Under the pieces are notes generated by a model that ran no database searches, was not told where the DNA came from, and saw only the letters and a list, made by a program, of their open reading frames with translations. Shown here one piece after another: positions 16,935 to 24,623 of a DNA stretch of 64,000 bases; position 1 is the stretch's first letter; every line of letters starts with the position of its first letter. Made by a program: the position numbers and the translations under genes. The stretch is from the NCBI GenBank assembly GCA_041441465.1, contig JASDSY010000022.1, forward strand, positions 310,001-374,000, in the 5' to 3' direction. Source of the stretch: JASDSY01 sp041441465 (GTDB lineage Bacteria > Muiribacteriota > UBA9980).

Positions 16935-17705
16935 CTAATTTTTTATTTTCCAAGTCATTATCCCCATTTCCATTGAAGTTTTATGCACTATACGATTTTT
17001 TTCGGAATAGCCGTCAAGTATTTTATTTATGATTTTGAAATCAGGCTTAAAGCCGTTAATTTCAAGGTGCCATGCCATATCTGAAGCTACTTCAGCTTTT
17101 TCGCCTTCAGACTCCCATGAATTCTCAACATAATCAAGTGTATGTTTTATGCCGAGCTTTTTAAATTCTCCGGAAAGCGAATTCGTCCCGAACGGTACTT
17201 CCAGTTTCCCGCCGTGCGACTTCATAATCTCTGCAAGAAGAGCGTTATCGCGTTTCCTGCCCCACGCGACGCAGACGCACCATTTTTTTGAACATTCATT
17301 CATTTTTAAAATATCCTCCGCGGTACAAACAGCCGATGTCATAGCCGCCCACGCTGTATCGAATTTTTTCGACCATTTTTTGCCGGCTATTGAAATTTCA
17401 TTCCAGTCGTCAACGGAAGAAAAAATATTTTTAAAGCCGTATTTTATTTTTGTTTCCTCGAGTATCCTTATCATTTCGTCAGAAACGTCGGTGACCTGAA
17501 CAAGCTTAGCTTTTTTTGCGAGATTAAAAGAATACCTGCCTGTGCCGCTTCCTATATCCAGAACATCCATGCCGTCAATTTCAACGCCGTGTGATTCCGC
17601 GATTTTAATAACATTTCGTATCGTTTTCATATCATCAAGGTCCGATTCGTCATAAATCGGGTATTTTTTAGCCTTCTGGCTCCATAACTGTGATTTGGTT
17701 TTCAT
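16935..17705 (-). CDS. Class I SAM-dependent methyltransferase in metal-uptake operon
   Basis: A 256-residue soluble protein with SAM-binding motif I VLDIGSGTGRYSFNLA (about residues 48-63), then VTDVSDEMIRILEE (motif II acid loop) and FDTAWAAMTSAV. It carries several Cys and Trp residues in CSKKWCVCVAWGR. It is the first gene of the operon with the binding protein, permease and ATPase, 8 bp upstream of the next start. Methyltransferases of this kind recur beside chelate importers in anaerobes, and a role in modifying a metallophore or corrinoid is a reasonable guess, but the substrate is unknown. ACAGGAGCG precedes the ATG. Confidence 0.8.
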   Translation of the reverse strand: MKTKSQLWSQKAKKYPIYDESDLDDMKTIRNVIKIAESHGVEIDGMDVLDIGSGTGRYSFNLAKKAKLVQVTDVSDEMIRILEETKIKYGFKNIFSSVDDWNEISIAGKKWSKKFDTAWAAMTSAVCTAEDILKMNECSKKWCVCVAWGRKRDNALLAEIMKSHGGKLEVPFGTNSLSGEFKKLGIKHTLDYVENSWESEGEKAEVASDMAWHLEINGFKPDFKIINKILDGYSEKNRIVHKTSMEMGIMTWKIKN

Positions 17706-17724
17706 GTTCGCTCCTGTTTTTTTT

Positions 17725-17783
17725 AGCCCGGAAATTAATTATTTTCCAGTAATCAATCGGTTCCGGCAAAGAACTTCCGGGCT
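17725..17783 (-). promoter_or_regulatory. Leader hairpin before the uptake operon
   Basis: On the minus strand AGCCCGGAA and TTCCGGGCT form a perfect 9-bp stem enclosing about 41 nt, with an inner CCGG/CTGG pairing. It is followed by an A-run and the methyltransferase ribosome site, not by U residues, so it is not a terminator. A regulatory leader is inferred; it does not match a riboswitch I know. Confidence 0.4.
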
Positions 17784-17795
17784 GATTTATATTGA

Positions 17796-18098
17796 TTAAA
17801 AATTAATTTTATATGAAACTCCGCTCATGCGGCCGGAAATGGGGTAACCGAATTTTTCCTCATATTTTTTATCAAAAACATTTTCCACGAATACTTCAAA
17901 TTCGGAATTTTTACCGGCTTTTGCTTTATAGCTTAAGTCTAACAGAGAATATGCCGAAATTTCAATTAATTTATTTATATTTCTACCATAAGTGTAAATT
18001 TGATCCTGCTTGCCAACATATTTAACATTAGCGGTAATCATGGAATTCTTCCTGTCATTTAAATTGAAATTAAATGAAATATTTGATAAAAAATAGCA
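17796..18098 (-). pseudogene. C-terminal remnant of a TonB-dependent receptor
   Basis: Only the last strands of a beta-barrel receptor survive. From the ATG at 18041 the 81 residues include LIEISAYSLLDLSYKAKAGK, VENVFDKKYEEKFGYP (the near-universal C-terminal receptor motif) and a terminal Phe. Reading upstream in the same frame gives about 19 more barrel-like residues (FNFNLNDRKNSM) before an in-frame stop at 18150-18152. No signal peptide, plug or start remains. Upstream DNA is very AT-rich and non-coding. It lies directly before the methyltransferase-ABC operon in the same direction, so it was probably the original receptor of that operon. Confidence 0.75.
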
Positions 18099-18341
18099 TG
18101 TTCTTAAATTTGAAACTGCTAAGAAAATAATTCTAATAATTCTAATAATTCAAAATTTTGAATATTAGAAAAACAAATTTTTAACAATGACTATTTTTAT
18201 TTTTTGGATATTTTTATATTAAGGTTACCCAAAATATATTATTTATTAAGAACAAACAAATAATTCGATAAATCAAATTATCTTATTTCTTGGTTATATC
18301 AAATATTATTCTGGATATTAGAAAAATAAAAGAATTGGTTT

Positions 18342-18515
18342 TTATTTTTGAAGTGTAATATAATTGAACTGGCTGTAATGGACAATTTTTGAAAAGACGT
18401 CGTTATTAACCGGCAAAGTAAAATTTAAAAGAGATTTTAATTCTAAAGTATCATATTTAGAATCAGTGAATTTCAAGTTATTTTTCTCATTCGGCAACCT
18501 GATAAATTTTATCAC
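18342..18515 (-). CDS. Small ORF, 57 aa, strong ribosome site
   Basis: GTG start at 18515 preceded by GGGAGG at 5-6 nt spacing, giving a 57-residue basic/polar protein beginning MIKFIRLPNEKNNL and ending NYITLQK. I do not recognise it. The alternating hydrophobic pattern (LELKSLLNFTLPV) could be a remnant of the decayed barrel protein downstream, but the ribosome site suggests an independent gene. The surrounding 18099-18341 stretch is AT-rich with short AATTCTAAT tandem units and holds nothing else I can support. Confidence 0.4.
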   Translation of the reverse strand: MIKFIRLPNEKNNLKFTDSKYDTLELKSLLNFTLPVNNDVFSKIVHYSQFNYITLQK

Positions 18516-18688
18516 TTTTCCTCCCGTTACTATTGATTTTTTCCAAATTATGGAGTAAAATTAAAAAAATTCTATCATATTCATTTTTCAATGTCAATTA
18601 AAAGTTTAAAATATTCAAAAAATAGAATATTCATTTTTAATTATATTTTTCAAAACTCAATAAATTTAAAACGCGGCGGAGGTTATAA

Positions 18689-19618
18689 ATGAACGACATT
18701 TTAAAGGAAATAAAATTTGACGAATTGATGACCATATTAAATACGCGCGACGTTCGCGATTATTATGAACGCACTAGCAAAAAGCCGGACAGCGGTGATT
18801 TGTTAAACGCCCTGAAGCGTTATATCGACGAAGATAATTTATCGCAAAAGACGGTCCTCGGAATTGACATATATAAATACAGCGGTTATCCGACTTTACA
18901 GCAGGCTCTTGTTCCGCTTATTTTCAAGATGCTTTACAATGAAACCATCGGATTTTGCATCGAAGGCAACCCGTTTTTATTCCAAAAATACACGCATAAA
19001 ACCTTCGAAAGCCATTTCATAAGCACCGGCGACGGCGGATTTCAAATATTCGACACGCCTCTTCACGCAATAGTTTTCACGCTTAACTTTGCCGTCGCTT
19101 TAAGGGCATATAATTCATTCCATTTTTACCCTAAATTAAGGGACATAATAGGCGAAATAAACCTCCGCTATTCATTTACAATAGACGATGTTTACAGATT
19201 CGACCACAATTATTACGGAGCCTCGATCATAAATAACGCGCGGGTATTGAGCAAGGATTCATTAGACAGGGTGCTCATGGACGGCAACACTTATAACTGG
19301 TTTATGTTAAATATCAACGGCATTGAAAATCTTCAAACCTTAAGACTCATCGATATCGCCGAATTATACGATTTTCAGGGATATGACAAAAAATTCATCG
19401 CCCAGCCGAATATATTATTCGCAAAGGAGCAGGCAAACGAATCCGGAATAACAGCCGTCGACGTATTAAAAATCGGCACGATTACAGCAAAAGAAACCAA
19501 GATTTCAATCTATAACCTTCATCTGCAGGTTCAGATGGTAGTAACGGACGACAGGGACCCTGAAAAATCAAAATTCCTGACGGTAAGCCTCGGAAACTTG
19601 AACACCGCCGGCATCTAA
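18689..19618 (+). CDS. Class III nucleotidyl cyclase-like protein, possibly degenerate
   Basis: A 309-residue soluble protein. GIDIYKYSG (Asp at about residue 60) and FISTGDGGFQIF (Asp at about 115) align with the two metal-binding aspartates of class III adenylate/guanylate cyclases. NLRYSFTIDDVYRFD followed by YYGASIINNARVL matches the later GxxVNxAARL-like helix. The usual substrate-specifying Lys and the transition-state Arg/Asn are not clearly placed, so catalysis is uncertain. No sensor domain or membrane segment is fused; the last 60 residues are an extra beta-rich region. GGCGGAGG precedes the ATG. Single-gene unit ending in a clear terminator. Confidence 0.6.
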   Translation: MNDILKEIKFDELMTILNTRDVRDYYERTSKKPDSGDLLNALKRYIDEDNLSQKTVLGIDIYKYSGYPTLQQALVPLIFKMLYNETIGFCIEGNPFLFQKYTHKTFESHFISTGDGGFQIFDTPLHAIVFTLNFAVALRAYNSFHFYPKLRDIIGEINLRYSFTIDDVYRFDHNYYGASIINNARVLSKDSLDRVLMDGNTYNWFMLNINGIENLQTLRLIDIAELYDFQGYDKKFIAQPNILFAKEQANESGITAVDVLKIGTITAKETKISIYNLHLQVQMVVTDDRDPEKSKFLTVSLGNLNTAGI

Positions 19619-19673
19619 AAAGTTCGTCTGATAAGGTAATCAAGATAAAGTGAATAATAAAATTTAATATATC

Positions 19674-19715
19674 AAAAACAGGCTGCCTTAATTTTTTTCA
19701 AGACAGCCTGTTTTT
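19674..19715 (+). terminator. Rho-independent terminator after the cyclase-like gene
   Basis: AAAAACAGGCTG pairs with CAGCCTGTTTTT around a loop that also contains CTT/AAG; U-run follows. The flanking 19716-19851 is unremarkable. Confidence 0.85.
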
Positions 19716-19851
19716 ATAAAAAATTATTGTGTTCCTGTGAAGTTAAAAGCATTATGAACACTGAAGGTATTCATAAAACAGCATAATTAAAAATCATAAT
19801 TTTTAATATGACTTTTTCAAGATTTACCTCCGCAAGATCCAATATCGGACT

Positions 19852-21030
19852 TTATTTCCATTTTGAAGTAGCCGATTCTATGGCGATTCCAAGTTCCTCA
19901 AAAAATCTTTTTACTGCAGACTCATTTAAAAACTTTTGATGAAACGGCCCGACGATTTTTAAAAACGCATCAGGCGCCGAAGCCAATTTCTTATCATCCT
20001 CGATTTTAGAAGCCAATTCGCTAAAACACCCCGAAAATCCATCGATAAAACCGTTTAATTCAAACGCAAGCGGCTTAAGATAACTGCTATACTGCCTGTA
20101 TTGTTCCGACAGAGATTTCAACGTTTTTAAAATATTTTCCACACCCGATTTAATACCTGTCAGAAAACCTATTTCTTCCGAAACATTTTTTAAACTGATT
20201 TCATATTCTTTTTTCATTGCGTATAGTTCGATAAAATTTTTGACGTTTTTTATTTGCGGCTCGAGTTCAAGCAATTTTTTATCGCCGACAGTCAAAATTA
20301 CCGAACTTACGGCTTCTTCAAGAACAGTATTTTCAAAATCATTTTCGAGTTTAAACAGGCTCTGGCGAAGATAAGCCGCCTTTTTTAAGTCATCATTATA
20401 ACGTCTTCCGACATTTTTTTCAAAATCGTCTTTCTTCGTCTTCGATTTCAAAAATATTTGCCTTGTTTCAAGCAGTTTCGCTTTTTCAGCCGTAAGTTCC
20501 TTATATCCTTTATAAAACTCGCGGCGCTGGAAAAACAATCCTAAAAAATTAACTAACGATGAAAACACGCCATTGCCCTTACTTTCGATTTTTTCTTTAA
20601 GCGCATTTAATTCTTTTTCCCGGACAGCGATTAAATTTTTTAGCCTTTCTTCCTCTGCGTTCAATTCAGGATTTACCTTCATATAGCCTTTTAAGAAATC
20701 CGCTTTTTCGGTTTTTATTTTTTGAAAATCATCCTCGATAGCGGCCAGTTCTTTTTTAAATTCATCGATCCTAACCGTCAGTAAAGGCTTTTTAGCTTCA
20801 ATTTCACGATTTATAGCTTCAATCAGCGCTCCGCCGGATTTTTTCTTGTAAATTTTAATTATATCACCTATTAACAATGCTTCAGCGCTGTCATAATTCT
20901 TTTCAAAATTATTAACATATTCATTGTTAAATGAACTTTGCATTTCATTAGCCTCTTTAAGCGCATTACATATATCGCCAAAAAGGACATTCAATTTTTC
21001 TATAAATTCATTTAATTCATATTTTCTCAT
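19852..21030 (-). CDS. Coiled-coil protein of unknown function in the radical SAM operon
   Basis: A 392-residue Lys/Glu-rich helical protein with long heptad stretches at about residues 75-150 and 180-235 (for example LNAEEERLKNLIAVREKELNA). A short hydrophobic segment at about 153-168 (GVFSSLVNFLGLFFQ) may be a membrane hairpin or a hydrophobic core helix. No catalytic motif or known domain is recognisable, and no signal peptide. The gene is 39 bp downstream of the radical SAM gene and is the last of the three-gene operon, so I infer an accessory or scaffold role for the HSAC-tail protein. ATG start; the upstream ribosome site is weak. Confidence 0.7.
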   Translation of the reverse strand: MRKYELNEFIEKLNVLFGDICNALKEANEMQSSFNNEYVNNFEKNYDSAEALLIGDIIKIYKKKSGGALIEAINREIEAKKPLLTVRIDEFKKELAAIEDDFQKIKTEKADFLKGYMKVNPELNAEEERLKNLIAVREKELNALKEKIESKGNGVFSSLVNFLGLFFQRREFYKGYKELTAEKAKLLETRQIFLKSKTKKDDFEKNVGRRYNDDLKKAAYLRQSLFKLENDFENTVLEEAVSSVILTVGDKKLLELEPQIKNVKNFIELYAMKKEYEISLKNVSEEIGFLTGIKSGVENILKTLKSLSEQYRQYSSYLKPLAFELNGFIDGFSGCFSELASKIEDDKKLASAPDAFLKIVGPFHQKFLNESAVKRFFEELGIAIESATSKWK

Positions 21031-21069
21031 AAAATCACCGTTTTTTTATATTTATAAAAACATCAAAAA

Positions 21070-22698
21070 TCATATTCCGTATTTCGGCGCGTTCAGTTTC
21101 CTTTTCAATTTAAATAACATATTTTTAACGGGCGTTTTGCCTAAACTTTGCGGGCATTTTTCGATTTCTTTAAAATCTTTTACGGCATCCCAGTATAAAG
21201 GGCACCCGCCCTGACAAATATCTTTTATGTCGCATTTCCCGCAAGTCGGCGGAATGAATTTCTTATTCCTGAAATATTTCGCGGCCTTCGAATCCCATAT
21301 ATTTTTGAAGCTCGATGTAAGCAAATTGCCGAGGCTGTTTTTAAAAGAGGAGCACGGCAACACTTCGCCCGAAGGCGATACCGAAAGCAAGCCGGACGCC
21401 GCAGCGCAAGATTTGGAGCCAAGGCCGGCTTCGACAGGATTAAACAGGCAGTATGGCGTCGGCGAATACCAGACCAATTTTATTCCATTCGCCTCGGCAA
21501 TGCCGGCAAGCCGCTTTATTTTTTCGCCGATCGCGCTGTAATTTATCAAAAGTTCCTCGTTAATATTGGCATTACCGGTTTTTATAACCATATTAACAGA
21601 AAAATACTTAAGCCCGATATCAGCAAGAATCGGCGGTAATTTATAAACGCTTTCGACATTTTCGGTCGTAATGGTGGAATTGGTATGAACATGTATCCCG
21701 ATTTCCTTCAAATTTTTAACGGCGCATATCGATTTTTCAAACGCGCCTTTAAGGCAGGTAATTCCATCATGAATTTCAGGTCCGGCGCCTTCGATACTGA
21801 CCTGCGCAGAATCAAGCCCTGCGTTTTTAAGCCTTTGGCACCTAGTTTTATCTGAAAGGATAATGCCGTTTGTTATAAGATTGGTGCGCATGCCTCTGGC
21901 TTTGGCAAATGAAACAGCCTCGCATAATTCGTCAAACCTGATAGTCGGCTCGCCGCCGGTAAAAGATATAGTCGGACACTTCGCTTCATCGCTTATCTTT
22001 GTTATAACACTTTTTATCTGCCCGATATTCATCTCAGCGTGCATTAACTCATCAGCGTCATACCCGCCGACTCCGGCATAGCAAAATTTGCATTTCAGCT
22101 GGCACCTGTATGTCAGAGCGATTTCGGAAAGTACCGGATAATAAAGCTCATGACTTAAAAAATCAGTCATTTTAAGGCTCGGCGTCGGTTTATTATCCAC
22201 ATAAGCAACGCTACTTTGCGAAGCCAAAAGCGACGATAAGGTCTGCATCAGTTTCAAAAGATCATCAGTTATTCTGTCTTCGCTTATTTTATAAAACGCT
22301 GCAGCCTCGCTTATAATACGCTCGATATCAACGGACCTGGGCTCATTATTCTTTTGAATTCCGTTTATTTCAAAATCCGAGCCTTTCCGGTCTTTATCTT
22401 TTAAGCTTTCCGTTTTTAAATTTTCAGCGCTGCCGTTATTGCCAGCTGCATTTGACGCATTCGACAAATATTTATCGCTTATGAAATTTCCGACAAAAGG
22501 CATATATTCATTGATTTTATCAATATGGTAATCGGGCGAATAAAGTTTTTTTAAAAGATACAGCGCAGTAGCATTGGCAAAATAAAGCTTATTAGGCCTT
22601 AATATCAAAAGTTTATCTTCGTCCCTTAAGTAAACCTGTTCAAGCGTCGAAAACACTATGCGGTCCGCTTCTTTTTTTAATTTATTGATTTTATCCAT
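21070..22698 (-). CDS. Radical SAM/SPASM enzyme with PqqD-like N-terminal domain
   Basis: A 542-residue predicted peptide-modifying radical SAM enzyme. Residues about 10-60 (VYLRDEDKLLILRPNKLYFANATALYLLKKL) resemble the PqqD/RRE fold that binds substrate peptides in RiPP systems. A low-complexity linker follows. The radical SAM core begins at about 190 with CQLKCKFC (C199, C203, C206; CxxxCxxC cluster), SFTGGEP (SAM amino-group binding) and SIEG. A SPASM region has C431, C449, C486, C489, C495, C499 and C515, enough for two auxiliary [4Fe-4S] clusters. It starts 23 bp after the gene for the HSAC-repeat membrane protein, which is the obvious candidate substrate. AGAGG precedes the ATG. The reaction (thioether, epimerisation or other) cannot be read from sequence. 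Confidence 0.9.
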   Translation of the reverse strand: MDKINKLKKEADRIVFSTLEQVYLRDEDKLLILRPNKLYFANATALYLLKKLYSPDYHIDKINEYMPFVGNFISDKYLSNASNAAGNNGSAENLKTESLKDKDRKGSDFEINGIQKNNEPRSVDIERIISEAAAFYKISEDRITDDLLKLMQTLSSLLASQSSVAYVDNKPTPSLKMTDFLSHELYYPVLSEIALTYRCQLKCKFCYAGVGGYDADELMHAEMNIGQIKSVITKISDEAKCPTISFTGGEPTIRFDELCEAVSFAKARGMRTNLITNGIILSDKTRCQRLKNAGLDSAQVSIEGAGPEIHDGITCLKGAFEKSICAVKNLKEIGIHVHTNSTITTENVESVYKLPPILADIGLKYFSVNMVIKTGNANINEELLINYSAIGEKIKRLAGIAEANGIKLVWYSPTPYCLFNPVEAGLGSKSCAAASGLLSVSPSGEVLPCSSFKNSLGNLLTSSFKNIWDSKAAKYFRNKKFIPPTCGKCDIKDICQGGCPLYWDAVKDFKEIEKCPQSLGKTPVKNMLFKLKRKLNAPKYGI

Positions 22699-22721
22699 AT
22701 ACTATGACCTCTAAAACATAT

Positions 22722-24470
22722 TTAAAAATCGCTTACACACGCCGAATGACAAGCGGAATGACAGGCGGAATGGCAGTCGCACGCGGAGTGGCAGGCAGAA
22801 TGGCAGGCAGAGTGGACGCAGGCCGAATGACAGGCAGAGTGACATGCCGAATGGCAGGCTGAATAACCCAGCGCCATACCGATCGCCGCAACTTTCCCGG
22901 TAACATAATTACTCACTTTGCTTGTTTTTTCCTCGACGCTTTTTGCAATACCGCCGGCATATTTTTCTATATTTCCGGCCATTTTTTCCGCGCCGCGCAC
23001 TATGTCAGAATTTCTAACGGCATCTATTATGCCGTCATCGTTTCCATCAGGCATCCTATTTCCGGTTTCTTCATAGTATCTTCTTCTGTAACTTTGACGT
23101 TCATATTCATCGTCAAGCAATATCCAGTAAAGGTCATCGGTATTATCAAGCCGGCCGCGCCTCCTGGTATCGTCATACCGCTGCCTTATCCTGTCACGGT
23201 AATAACGATTCGTTTCCTGATAATCGCAATTCCATGTTTTAGACTGGACCCGGCGGCTTATTTTTTCTAAAACTGCCTGTATCATATTTTTATCTATCGT
23301 ACCGTCAGGCAGTATCGCTTTCAAAAGAGCTTTTTCGTAATCCTCGACGGCGCGCGAAGCGTCATTTATTTGTATCTGCAAAGGATCGTGATTTATTATG
23401 GCTAAAGCGCCGTTATGCTCAAGCCTTAAAATTATAAGCGTCACGACCTTGGAAATATTTCCGATATAAAGCGCGCATTCTATCTGGTCAAGGTCAGGAA
23501 TTTTTCCGGATATCGTAAAATTTTCGACCTCGATTTCCGGCGCCGTGTAGTTATTGCCGTCGTCCAGCGACGGAAGCGGCGGAAAAATCTTTCGCACTAA
23601 AAAACGCAGCACGAAAAAACCGATAATGCCGAAAAAGAAAAAAATGAATATTAGTTCACCAGTAGTAAATTCCCCTTCGTTTATACTCTTTTTTATTTCT
23701 ATCGACTGCGTACTTATGTCGAAATAATTTTGAGGAACGTAAAATTTGGTTCCGAAATTCTCGTTAGCCGGGATGTTTTTCGACTCGAAATATAAGGACA
23801 GCCATTTTTTGCCGGTTGTCTCATCCGGCGTCGGATAATAAACAACCCTGTCAAATTTAGTTTTTTCGGCGGCCGGAAGCATTATCCCCACAGTGTCGAC
23901 AAGCGCGTCGGTCACATCTTCTGGATTTTTTATATTCTGTGGCAATTCAACCGGCGTTATAAAAGTTATTACCTGCTTTTCGATAAGCCTTGCCCAGGTA
24001 GGCGGATGCCATTCGAAACCGACATATTTTTTGCCGTCGATTTCAGTCAGAAACCCGACCACGTTATCGACATTGTAATCTATCCGCAAGTCATAAACAT
24101 TTCCGCTGACAGTCGCTTTCGCCATTTTTAAACTGTAAGCGTTCGCGATATTAGATTCGGGATTATCAAGAAAGGCGTTGATTTCATTACCGTCCGGACC
24201 TTTAAAAACAACGGACTCTATTTTGTGGTATTTATCAAACGGCCCAATAGTCCTGATTTTTTTACGCGTTTCAAGCTCCAAAAATTTTAATTCATATCTG
24301 ACTTTTATAGAGGCATCGCCAAGAATGGTAACCTGCGATGATATTTCCTTGATTTCTATCTGGGCAAATACAACACTGTTAAAAAATAATAAAATCATTA
24401 CAGCCAAAAGCGCCAGGCGGATATAATTAAAATAAACCGCCCTGCGTCTTATACTTACGACATTAAACAT
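22722..24470 (-). CDS. DUF2207-like membrane protein with C-terminal HSAC repeats
   Basis: A 582-residue protein from the ATG at 24470, which has AAAAGGTGAT upstream and directly precedes a signal peptide (LALLAVMILLFFNSVVFA). An upstream start would add 41 residues without such support. Residues 37-271 form an extracytoplasmic DUF2207-type beta domain; 272-292 is a transmembrane helix (LIFIFFFFGIIGFFVLRFLV). Residues 293-530 are predicted cytoplasmic, with a charged Arg/Tyr/Asp-rich region at about 418-480. The last 46 residues are nine HSAC units plus one SAC, with 11 cysteines (C539 to C578), interrupted by single Val and by Asp-Cys, ending VSDF. Only two other Cys exist (C332, C415). First gene of the operon with the radical SAM enzyme. 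Confidence 0.85.
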   Translation of the reverse strand: MFNVVSIRRRAVYFNYIRLALLAVMILLFFNSVVFAQIEIKEISSQVTILGDASIKVRYELKFLELETRKKIRTIGPFDKYHKIESVVFKGPDGNEINAFLDNPESNIANAYSLKMAKATVSGNVYDLRIDYNVDNVVGFLTEIDGKKYVGFEWHPPTWARLIEKQVITFITPVELPQNIKNPEDVTDALVDTVGIMLPAAEKTKFDRVVYYPTPDETTGKKWLSLYFESKNIPANENFGTKFYVPQNYFDISTQSIEIKKSINEGEFTTGELIFIFFFFGIIGFFVLRFLVRKIFPPLPSLDDGNNYTAPEIEVENFTISGKIPDLDQIECALYIGNISKVVTLIILRLEHNGALAIINHDPLQIQINDASRAVEDYEKALLKAILPDGTIDKNMIQAVLEKISRRVQSKTWNCDYQETNRYYRDRIRQRYDDTRRRGRLDNTDDLYWILLDDEYERQSYRRRYYEETGNRMPDGNDDGIIDAVRNSDIVRGAEKMAGNIEKYAGGIAKSVEEKTSKVSNYVTGKVAAIGMALGYSACHSACHSACHSACVHSACHSACHSACDCHSACHSACHSACVSDF

Positions 24471-24510
24471 GTTTATATCACCTTTTCGAATTCTTTTTAA
24501 CTGGGGTAAG

Positions 24511-24537
24511 ATAAAATTCATTATAACATAAAATTCA
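24511..24537 (-). promoter_or_regulatory. Promoter region of the radical SAM operon with direct repeats
   Basis: On the minus strand a TATAAT at 24520-24525 lies about 50 bp upstream of the 24470 start; its -35 (TTTATT at 17 bp) is weak. Two identical 10-bp repeats, TGAATTTTAT, overlap and precede it at 24511-24520 and 24528-24537, 17 bp apart. A weak -35 plus repeats suggests activator dependence (inference). Confidence 0.4.
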
Positions 24538-24561
24538 TTCAAAATAAAACCACAAATATAT

Positions 24562-24589
24562 TTGCCGCCAAATCGCGGTATGATATAAT
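24562..24589 (+). promoter_or_regulatory. Promoter of the WG-repeat gene
   Basis: TTGCCG (24562-24567) and TATAAT (24584-24589), spacer 16 bp, 35 bp upstream of the ATG at 24624. Confidence 0.5.
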
Positions 24590-24623
24590 ACAAAAAAATC
24601 TAACAGAAAACAGGAGCTATGAA

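Noticed and set aside
18128..18152. AATTCTAAT tandem units as a functional repeat
   Set aside because: Only about two and a half copies in a decayed AT-rich stretch; compatible with chance slippage.
22734..22874. Short repeated units that could suggest a CRISPR or minisatellite array
   Set aside because: The 12-bp units are in frame within a long ORF, have no spacers, and differ at synonymous positions; they encode the HSAC tail.
22722..24593. Longer version of the HSAC-tail protein beginning at 24593
   Set aside because: The extra 41 residues precede a typical signal peptide and lack a ribosome site, while the ATG at 24470 has AAAAGGTGAT upstream.
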